Assembly (NCBI GenBank): GCA_029204225.1
Contig: CM055109.1
Span: 38,764,632 to 38,828,631 of the forward strand
DNA: 64,000 nucleotides
Direction of reading: 5' to 3'
From: Diphasiastrum complanatum
Taxonomy: Eukaryota; Streptophyta; Lycopodiopsida; Lycopodiales; Lycopodiaceae
Below are positions 56,321 to 64,000 of the stretch, piece by piece. Under the pieces are notes generated by a model, which did not search any database, was not told where the DNA came from, and saw only the letters and a list, made by a program, of their open reading frames with translations. The translations under genes were made by a program, and so were the position numbers. Position 1 is the first letter of the stretch, and each line of letters begins with the position of its first letter.

Positions 56321-57373
56321 TTAGTGATGGAATGATTTTGCAAGTAGGCAACTATAGTGACAGCTTCTATCCATCTCTATTAGTGTCTGATTCTTCCGTT
56401 CTGCTACTCCATTTGACTGAGGTGAGTAGCTTGTGGTGAATTGTTGGAGTGTTTCACAAGCCTTGCAGAATTCTTTGAACTCGATGGAGATGTATTCTCC
56501 CTCTCCATCTTTACGTAGAGCTTTTATTGTTCTCTGGGTCTGATTTTCTGTAGATGCTTTGAACTACTTGAAGAATTTGAAAGTCTCGGATTTATTTTTT
56601 TAAAAGTAAGTAGCAGTTCTCCTAGAAAAGCCATCAATAAAAGTCAAAAGATAAAGAACTCTCACTATGGAAGGAGTCTGCATTAGGCCACAAAGGTTCA
56701 TTATGTACAAGATCTAGCAAATCTCTAGAAGTATGAATAGAATCTGAAGTAAATGGACTTTTAGCATGTGTGCTGATAATACAGCTTTCACATGGAGAAT
56801 CGGATTTGCTAATAGAGGAAAGATCTTGCACTAAGTTTTGATTTGACATTTCTTGAATACTCTTGAAATATAAATGGCCTAGTCTAAAATGCCACAACAA
56901 ATGATTTGATTCAGTAGTAGAAATAAGAGCTTGACTACTAGTAGAATAACAGTGACTTATTTTGTAAAGGTAGCCACATCTTCTACCATAAGCTAGGACT
57001 TTCCTAGACTTGTCAAGAGTAGCACAACCTTCTGTATCGAATTTGACCCAACGACCAGAATCAGTGATTCTGCTTATAGAAATCAGATTTTTGGTAAGAT
57101 TCGAAATGTATAAAACATTGTACAACAACTTAACAGCACCTCTCTGAATTCGACTCTAATTGTTCCTTCACCTTCAATGGAATGAGTTGAGTTGTCTCCA
57201 AGTTGCACAACTTTAGAATGGGTGAAAGGCTTGTAATCTTGGAACCAGTCCCGATGATGGGTCATGTGCTGAGTTGCTCCAAAGTCCAAGTACCAGGAAC
57301 CGATATCTTGAAAATTTTTGACCCTGGTCATAAAGGCAGTTTTATCTTCCTCTTCATGCTGGATCAGTTCCAA
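56300..57373 (-). pseudogene. Copia protease, GAG pre-integrase and integrase core
   Basis: 57373-57083: WYLDFGATQHMTHHRDWF (protease; the usual catalytic DSGA is changed to DFGA here) and LGDNSTHSIEGEGTI. 57128-56634: MLYNVLYISNLTKNLISISR, HLLWHFRLGHLYFKSIQEM (pre-integrase HHCC) and DSPCESCI. 56645-56300: FIDGFSRRTATYF and EFCKACETLQQFTTSYSPQS then NGVAERKNQTL (integrase core). Stops and shifts are frequent. Confidence 0.82.
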
Positions 57374-57429
57374 TTCGAAGGATCCAAATCAACTAAACTA
57401 ACTAAAAAATATTTAAATTATATAATTGA

Positions 57430-57895
57430 GTGACTGGTTGAGGCAATATTTGCTTGTTGTTGGAACTGCTTCTTCTTTTCCTTGTTGTACTAAAGCACAT
57501 TAGAAACTTATGTCAGTTACAAGCAAGAACACGAATCAAAGTCTCAAGTCCTCAGTCAGGGACTGACAACTCAAATGTATACATACAGTTCTATCAATGA
57601 TTGTGCTAGACTGTACCAAATGTAGACTTAATTCGAGTGCCGAAAAGAAAGTGTTCGCGACAGACGACTCAAGAGGATTTTATGATAGTTCCTTAGATCA
57701 TATTTACGGACATACAACAAACAATTGTAATATGCTAGAGAGTCTGTCTAATCAGAGAGTAATTCATGTAATGCATTAGAGATTGCTAGTAGACTCAGGA
57801 TCACTCACACTCAACAGTGTGGAGAACAGAAATAAGAGAGAATAAACCTCAACACTCTATTCACTTCTTCAATCTCTCACAAATACATAAACTCT
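57430..57895. other. Interruption within the copia gag-protease region
   Basis: Copia coding on the minus strand (QYNKEKKKQFQQQANI at about 57490-57430) stops near 57490 and resumes with the zinc-knuckle region below 58000. The intervening 400 bp have no copia motif, and a plus-strand stretch at 57778-57825 reads LLVDSGSLTLNSVENR. It is probably a small insertion of unknown origin. Confidence 0.35.
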
Positions 57896-58330
57896 TTCTC
57901 TCTCGATGGTCGAGTTGAGTGTTCTGCAGTCCTTGATGAGATGACCAGTCCTCTTACAGTATTTGCAGAAGAGTTTCTACATAGGTTGGGATGATGAAGA
58001 ATTCGACCTTGGGCCATAATTCAACCCTGAGCCAAAATTCGATCATGGCTGCATGTTGCTCTTTTTCCCTGATGAATCATATTTTGTGGATTTCTTTGAC
58101 TTGAACTTCTGATTTCTCTTTGTGTAAAGAGCCTGAGGATCAGATCCTGAGCCTGAGGAGGAAGCATTTCTTCCGATCTCCTCTTGTAATAGCATTGAGA
58201 TGATTTTAGACAAAGTTAGTTACTGTTGGGCCGAAATAGCCATGACTCATGTTTCATAGGCATCACGGAGACTTGCTAAGAGAGGGTCAACGATTTGCAT
58301 TGTTAATGCTTTCTCACTTAGGGTAGCTAT
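57895..58330 (-). pseudogene. gag: Copia gag C-terminus with zinc knuckle
   Basis: The minus strand encodes LLQEEIGRNASSSGSGSDPQ, a basic linker (NQKFKSKKSTKYDSSGKKSN) and the knuckle FCKYCKRTGHLIKDC (CX2CX4HX4C, about 57975-57930). Several stops are present. Upstream of about 58330 the homology ends, a candidate for the edge of the copia sequence or a rearrangement. Confidence 0.75.
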
Positions 58331-59245
58331 GCAATTATTAGCAATTCAGGGTTGAGGGTGGAATTAGTTTCAACCTACCATACTCTTAATGTTGAGGGCA
58401 GATTCATATTGAGGGCAAATTCAAACCGAGATCCAACGTTGAAGGTAGATTTATGACTTGATTCATTTGTACTGTGTGAACGCTATGGCTTTCTTTTTGC
58501 GATAAGTTTTGAAATTGTATTTGTTCTAGTTTCAAAGTAACGCCAATATTGAATCTTAATTACCAAAGGCTTTATTAGATTGTTTAAGGTGCTTTGGAGA
58601 AAAATAAATTGATGGAAAGCTTTTTCTATGTTCAAATAACAATGAAAAATGCAATTTCTTTTTACATAATTCTAAAAAAATTTGGAAAGCCGAACCGGGC
58701 AAATTGTCCTGTGCCCGGTACCTTCCATAATACAAGCATTGTCTCCAAATATAGCCATTGATTCAACCCCATTGCCTCACGAGGTGCCTTGCCATTACAA
58801 GCATAAGCAAGGAAGACCAATGGGGATCATGCGGGCACCAATCATAGATAATATTTTTTATAAACGACACGTCAAAAAGCAAAACAGGGCGGGCGAATTG
58901 ACATTCGAGTCTCCTCCTACGAGGGCCCATTGACTGCGCAAGTATTATCATTTGAAGCCTTTGCTGCTTTTCAAAGCAAGCCAGCATTTCAAAAACTTCT
59001 TGTCCTAGTGGTTTGAAAGCCCGTCGAAAAGCCCATGTGCTATTTCAGATTATCATTTTGAAGGTCGATGTTCTTGTCAAAGGTCGGCGATCTGGCTGCT
59101 TCCTCGCTTGCATCAGCACAGGAACGTTAATCACGCTTCTTGATCGAAATGATGCACGCGCAGCGACGTGCCGTGTTGGAAGGATGCGCGTTGATTCTGC
59201 CGCTGTCTTTTTGCCTTTTCTCGTGGTAAGCCTTGCACTATTTTT
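58331..59245 (+). other. Candidate promoter/5'UTR region of the host gene
   Basis: 58346-58460 carries repeats of GTTGAGGGCAGATT type. From about 58690 the sequence becomes GC-richer, with plus-strand open frames (58682-58933, 59013-59252) of no known family. A strong splice donor CTCGTG|GTAAGC lies at 59226, suggesting that the first, probably non-coding, exon of the gene at 60382 ends here. Confidence 0.35.
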
Positions 59246-59880
59246 CATGTGATTTCTGATTTTCTTTGATTTTTACGATATCGTATTCGTTCTAGAAAAG
59301 TTTTCATTACAAGTGACTTTACCTTTCTGTTGCTGTAAAATCTATCATCATCATGTCAATCTGATTTGCACAAAATTCTTACATGTAATTTGTGATTATT
59401 TTTTAAATCTACGATATAGAACTAGCTAAATAGAGTTTTCATTGTAAGTATGTTACCTCTTCATCGTCGTCATCATCTAATTTGCACAAAGTTGTTCTAT
59501 GTAATTTTTTGATTTTCTTTCATCTTTACGATATCGGATTCCTAATAGAATTCTCATAGTAAGCATTTTGTCTTTCTCTGGTGTTAAGTTCATCATCACC
59601 ATGATCTGATTTGCACAAAGTTCTTATGTGTAATTTGCGATTTTCATTTATATTCACGATAGCCGATTCGTTAGTAAAGTTTTCATCGTAAGTATTTTAA
59701 CTTTTCCTGTTAGGTTCGTCATCCTCATGATCTGATCTGCGCAACTGGTCTTTTGAGCAATCCATATTTGTATTTTATTTTTACGGTATCGGTTCTTTGT
59801 TATAAGATTTTTGATTCCAAGGATTTCCTGCTGTAAGATTCATTATCATCATGATCTGAATTCCAATTTTAGTTTGTGGT
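59246..59880 (+). repeat. Five tandem repeats of about 116-136 bp in a probable 5'UTR intron
   Basis: Units start near 59246, 59382, 59498, 59627 and 59755. Each has the order (C)ATGTAATTT.TGATTTT, T(T/C)TACGATAT(C), AGAGTTTTCAT(C)GTAAGTAT, (A)CTTT..CTGTT, then TCATCATCATGATCTGATTTGC and CACAAAGTTCTT. They are diverged, so old. Units 2-4 each carry a GTAAGT/GTAAGC donor-like word after TTTTCAT. They lie between donor 59226 and a likely acceptor (TTTGTAG) at 60364. Confidence 0.85.
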
Positions 59881-60381
59881 GTTGACCTTATGATGTCCGT
59901 TTCTGTAGCACTAGTTTTTTATTTATTGTTGTTTTTCTTGTTTATACATTTGCAGTGTCTTTTTTGTGAATGTTTTCCATGGAATCTGATCCTTTGATCA
60001 GTTTATATATCACATGTCCTTCTGGACAGAGTCACGTCTACTTGTTGCCTAAGGTTCTGATGAGCTAGAAACGAAGTGGCTGGACAAGAGTCTTCCTGGC
60101 ATGGGATGGCTTGGTTTTTTTTGCTAGGTGTCTCTGGTTAGTGTGAGCGGCTTCCTTTCTGACAGATCGAACATGCCTGAAACCTTACAACTTTGTTCAT
60201 CTCAAGTGCAAGAAAATATTGGGAGAACTTTCAGACAAGTCTGTAGAATATCCCATTTTAATCCTCTGGCACTAAGCTTTTCCTCTATATCCTCTTTTTC
60301 TTTTTGCCGAGTTTTATAACGATATATCGTGGTCGGCGTTCAAGCATTTCGCCTCTCTTTGTAGCCCAGAAAGTTTGAAAG

Positions 60382-61267
60382 ATGACGAGCATTAGTCGTA
60401 GTGGCATTGGAATTGTCACAGTTTTGGCTGTTTCTGGGAGCGTCATTTTTCTTGCTTTTTCTAAGCGAAGCATCATTCCGAAGAATGAGTTCTTAAAACA
60501 GCCAGCCATTGCCAATCAAATAAAGCACGAGACGCGGGGGATGTGCAAAGTTCCCATTGCCTTTTCTTGTCCCGATCAGTCCGAAATTTTGGAAGATACA
60601 TCACGCACGAAGGAGGTAAGAGGATCAAGAGATTGCTGTAGTGACTACGTGATGACTGGAACTTTTCTTTCTGCTGAAGATGAGAGAGCAAACCCGAATT
60701 CGGACGGTATGTCGACAAAGTCGATTAGCTCCGATAACAAAACTGTCGTCGTTGAGTCGGTCGGACGAACTGCCATGGATCAGGATCTTACTGCCGTGAG
60801 AAGTCTGGCCGTTATTCAAAAGTCAGATGCGCTTTTGACCAATCCCAATGTAGGTTACTCTGAGAGGAGAATGTCCGATACTAAAGCATCTGTTTCAGTT
60901 CCTGCCATTTCAGGTAGCACTTTGATCTTGTGCTACTCATTTGGAACCCTTTTTACTGTGGAGCCAGATCCTAGAGCATCCCATAAGTTCTTTTACTACT
61001 TCAAGCAAGAATTGAGGAATTTATATAGTTTTACTTATATCTATGCTACGGTTGTTTGTCTATTTATTATCCTTGTCTCTAAAACTTTTGTGAACTTTTG
61101 CAGGCGCCCGCAAATCTTCGTCTCAGAAGAAAAAAGTCCGGTTCGCGGCAACCGTTGTGGAACCCAAAAACAACAATCGAGAATTTAGATTGCATCCTAG
61201 ATCGTCTGGCCTGTCAAGACAAAGTCACAGAAGACTAACATTAGATTCCTGTGAAATCAGGTCATAA
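60382..61267 (+). CDS. Two-exon host gene: small single-pass membrane protein of unknown function
   Basis: Exon 1 spans 60382-60913 and exon 2 spans 61104-61267. The intron begins TTTCAG|GTAGCA and ends TTTTGCAG|GCG and keeps the frame (phase 1), giving 231 residues. Residues 8-27 (GIGIVTVLAVSGSVIFLAF) form a hydrophobic membrane segment followed by KRS, so the bulk probably faces the cytoplasm. The middle is Ser/Thr/Asp-rich and likely disordered. Exon 2 carries the basic motif KKKVRFAATVVEP (residues 186-198) and a Ser/Arg-rich tail. This layout recalls plant proteins with a K..VRFA..V.EP motif whose role I do not know. The ATG follows a probable 5'UTR intron acceptor at 60364. Reading through without splicing gives a longer frame ending 61188 with an unlikely second membrane segment. 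Confidence 0.65.
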
Positions 61268-62367
61268 CCGTAACCATGCCATTGGCAGAAACAGGAAGGT
61301 TTATTGGTCAGCAGCTGGAAACGTTTCCGTCGTTCAAAAGCGAGCACTGGATTTACCTCGGAATTGAGAGAATCGGGCTCAGACAAATAGATATTGATCT
61401 TTTCTTCAAGTAGTATTTACAGAAGATTACGCAAATGCTAAACATTATATCAACAGGACTTGTACCATTCATTCATTTTCACTGTCCTTTGGATCTTTTA
61501 CCATAGATTCCTTGGAGCAAGAAGTGGATCGCGCCAACAAACAAAAGCCAACGCTATTGTTTGACATGTGGTTTTTCTATGAATCAATTGTCGACCATGA
61601 ATTTTGACAGCTTTCTCCAGCTTACTGGTTCCTTTGAATGCTTGGCTTTGGCCTTGTTCTATGAGAAAGTCAAGGAAGTGTTGGAGTGTTGAAGTGGAGT
61701 TTGTAATCTAATGGAAAAGAAAAATATACTTGAAATTTCAGCTTCTTTGCACCTACCTTCTAGAACAAGGCACCACTATGTGTTTCTTAAAAAGTGACTA
61801 TTTTTGGCCTTGACTTGCAAAGGCAACTATTTGTCCATATGTGTTGAGGTTGGTCAATGTAGATGTCAATAGGAGAATGCAATTTGAAAAAAACAATAAC
61901 TATGTCATTCTCCATCATTAACATGCAAAATTGCATGCTTTGTAGCAAATTGCATTGCCCATGTGTAATGCTTATATATATGTGCAACACTTGTTTGTGA
62001 ATGTGAGATTATGTGTGATAATTTGAAGCACAAATACTTTTTTTGTTAAAAATTTAATCTTATTCCTTAGATCCTGAAAAGCAAAAGACGAATGTGCTTG
62101 TCCACTAATGGATCTTTCCTTCATTAACTATACAACATCTATACATGAATTATTGATGATTGTTTTGTTTGATGTAGACAATTGCACTTATTAGACTTTT
62201 TGTGAAAGATATAACGAATTAATAAGTTGTCACTAGTGGTAGTTGATCTCTATCTAATTATAATTTTGTGATTGTATTTCTTTTGCAGGACATATGCAAA
62301 ATGTATTCCATAATTGGTCAACTTTTTTAGAGATCTGTCCTAAAGACTGCCTTGATGGCTAGCGATG
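61268..62367 (+). other. 3'UTR and downstream intergenic DNA
   Basis: No further coding block was seen. AT content rises after about 61700. Confidence 0.35.
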
Positions 62368-62848
62368 ATCTAAAATTGTGAATATTTAGAGCGAATATTT
62401 TGAGATGTTGATCGTGATCATTGTGAATACTGATCATGATTATTGTGAATATTGAGAGCAAATATTTTGAGATGTTAATTGTGATTATTGTAAATATTGA
62501 TCGTGATTATTGTGATTATTGATCATGAATATTGATCGTGAATATTGTGAATACTTATCGTGAATATTGTGAAAACTGATCATATACTCTTGAATATTGA
62601 TTGTTAATATTGTGAATACTAATCGAATATACTGTGAATACGATCGAATATTCTGAGTACTGAATGTGATTATTGTGAATACTTATAGTAAATACACTTG
62701 AGTATTGATCGTGAATACTGAAATATTTTGAATACTAATTGTGATTATTCTCAACACTTTTGAATATACTTCATGAATGGTCTTGAATATTGATCATGAA
62801 TACTTAAATTATCGTTCATAAATACTCTGAATACTAATAATACAGATT
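62368..62848. repeat. Degenerate minisatellite of GAATATTGATCGT-type words
   Basis: About 480 bp are built from variants of TGATCGTGAATATTGTGAATAC with units near 20-22 bp. At the left is a higher-order copy in which (A)ATATTTTGAGATGTT(A/G)AT recurs about 66 bp apart. It lies just before the polypurine tract of LTR L2. Confidence 0.8.
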
Positions 62849-62932
62849 TCAGATAGTGGTTGCAAATACAATTTGTAATTACTTATTAAAAAAACTCGAA
62901 AAGGCGTCGATTGGTGTGGGACCACCAATCCA

Positions 62933-62948
62933 ATAAGGAGGGGGATAA
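62933..62948 (+). promoter_or_regulatory. Polypurine tract before LTR L2
   Basis: AAGGAGGGGGATAA directly precedes the LTR start TGTTAGCAAC, so L2 is a 3' LTR in plus orientation. Only about 100 bp or less of gypsy interior seems to remain to its left. Confidence 0.75.
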
Positions 62949-63749
62949 TGTTAGCAACTGTGCTAACACAAAGAAAATAAAAAAATAATAATGAAACTCC
63001 GTGGCATGTGTTTTGTAAGACCACGTATGAGTATCTGTCAATAAACCTCAAGCCATGGCATGCGTTTTGTAAGTCCATGAGTAGAAGCTTAAATAATAAT
63101 AAAATAGCTTAAACTTAGATTTAGAACTTAGACTTAGGAAACTTAAGACTAAAAATATTTTATCTTAAGTTTTCCTAAGTTAAAAAAATTGAAGTTCTAA
63201 ATCCTAAGTTAGAAGTTCTTGAAAAGCTAGAAACAAGTTAGTCCCATAAGTTAGTAGACACTTATGGAAGACTCTCCTTGCCATAAAAGGAGACGTATTT
63301 GCATTGTAACCAACACTTTTGAGATTAAGCTATCTTGCTCTCTACTTTGGAGAATTATCATTCTATGTCATTTGTATTCCCTTTGGAAAGGTGCATAGCT
63401 TGAGGGAAGGTGCTCGGGCCTCCTCTTGCCTCCTTTTCATCGGTTTATTGTGGCATGTTCTTTATTGCTTATTTGCTTAATATTAGCCGCAATATTATTT
63501 TATTACCCTTTGGGTGTTAAGTAGAATTTAGATTAAACACCTTGCTAGTTGGGTAAGCCTTAGCAAGGGTTTGTATTTTGTCACCTTAGCAACTAGTTGG
63601 GTAAGCCTTAGTGCTTCCGTCATTACGTCTTAGTTTCGCATTTATGTTTAAACCTTGGTAGAAACTTAAAAAGTGGACGAATCTCTACATCCCTATACTA
63701 CACCTGTAAGTACATCTAGCCACTGCACACACTAGAAATACTTCCAACA
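62949..63749 (+). repeat. 3' LTR (L2) of the Tat-like gypsy element, inverted relative to L1
   Basis: 801 bp, starting TGTTAGCAACTGTGCTAACA and ending CTTCCAACA, collinear with L1 (54504-55320, minus). Its outer flank GTACT (63750-63754) equals the outer flank of L1 when both are read in element orientation. It is followed by copia RNase H coding. Confidence 0.95.
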
Positions 63750-64000
63750 GTACTCGACCCGACCTTGCTTACTCAATCAGCTCTCTCAGCCATTTTCTTT
63801 CAAATCTAGGTTCAATCCATTGGAAGGCTCTCATGAAAGTCATGAACTATGTCCAAGCTACAAAACACCTCAGCATTTGCTATGGAGGCAGCCAACCTGC
63901 CAGCATTTTAAAGGCTACACAGATGCAGATTAGGCAGGTATTTAGACACAAGAAAATCGACTCTAGATTTGTGTTCTTGTTCAATCAAGGCCCAATTTTA
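63750..64000 (+). pseudogene. pol: Copia RNase H, second half of the gene cut by the gypsy insertion
   Basis: After the duplicated GTACT the plus strand reads RPDLAYSISSLSHFLSNLGS, then IHWKALMKVMNYVQATKHLS, YGGSQPASILKGYTDAD, a stop where Trp is expected, and AG. These are copia RNase H blocks in the right order. The first residues complete SLMYAMLCT from 55321 on the minus strand. It runs off the window. Confidence 0.88.

Noticed and set aside
59246-59880. Regularly spaced repeats resembling a CRISPR array
   Set aside because: The units are long (116-136 bp), diverged along their whole length with no constant repeat/variable spacer pattern, and the DNA is plant nuclear.
60914-61188. Unspliced 268-residue version of the host gene
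   Set aside because: The added segment is hydrophobic and AT-rich intron sequence with clear GT...TTTTGCAG borders. The spliced frame gives a better protein end.

Overview
The window is nuclear DNA from a flowering (or at least seed) plant. It is AT-rich and almost filled with decayed, nested transposable elements: Ty1/copia and Ty3/gypsy LTR retrotransposons with plant-type tRNA-Met and tRNA-Asp primer sites, and small non-autonomous hAT DNA transposons with 8-bp target duplications. Host genes have GT-AG introns. The species cannot be named from sequence alone. No tRNA, rRNA, organelle insert, CRISPR array or bacterial-style operon was seen.

Left part (1-15.9 kb). A gypsy chromovirus remnant (gag, protease, chromodomain tail, start of the 3' LTR) is followed by two related hAT elements, one nested inside the other, each with a perfect 8-bp target duplication. 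A third relative lies at 6.9-7.5 kb inside copia RNase H debris. A second chromovirus 3' end lies at 8.1-8.5 kb. A minus-strand copia remnant (gag zinc knuckle, polypurine tract, LTR) is split by a complete but non-coding 3-kb LTR element (9849-12825). A proline/cysteine-rich minus-strand exon with a telo-box upstream (13.6-14.3 kb) may be the start of a host gene.

Middle (15.9-35 kb). A copia element at 15888-19400 has both LTRs, a perfect 5-bp target duplication and an open RNase H frame, but lacks integrase and most of RT. Solo or partial chromovirus LTRs on both strands lie at 20.2, 21.4, 27.6 and 29.0-29.5 kb. A copia element at 21.7-26.0 kb is interrupted by an LTR of its own family. 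Long stretches without genes follow, with a 219-bp tandem duplication at 30.3-30.8 kb and a minus-strand copia integrase-RT fragment at 33.8-34.9 kb.

Right part (35-64 kb). This is dominated by a Tat-like Ty3/gypsy element on the minus strand: LTR at 54.5-55.3 kb, tRNA-Asp primer site, long leader, gag-protease-RT-RNase H-integrase, then a second ORF (48.5-46.0 kb). That second ORF occurs in three further partial copies (35.9-36.5, 40.1-42.9 and 43.8-44.3 kb). It carries a recurring N-terminal motif, and the fullest copy adds a proline-rich stretch and coiled coil. I do not recognise its function. Between 37 and 40 kb are intron-containing pseudogene pieces of unknown family.

The gypsy element sits inside a copia pol gene. 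Its other LTR (62.9-63.7 kb) lies 8 kb away in the opposite orientation, yet both outer flanks carry the same duplication, GTACT, and the copia reading frame continues exactly across the two outer flanks. This records a large inversion (or an assembly join) after the insertion. Between the two LTRs lies the one convincing host gene: a two-exon, 231-residue protein with one membrane segment (60382-61267), preceded by a probable 5'UTR intron containing five tandem repeats of about 130 bp.
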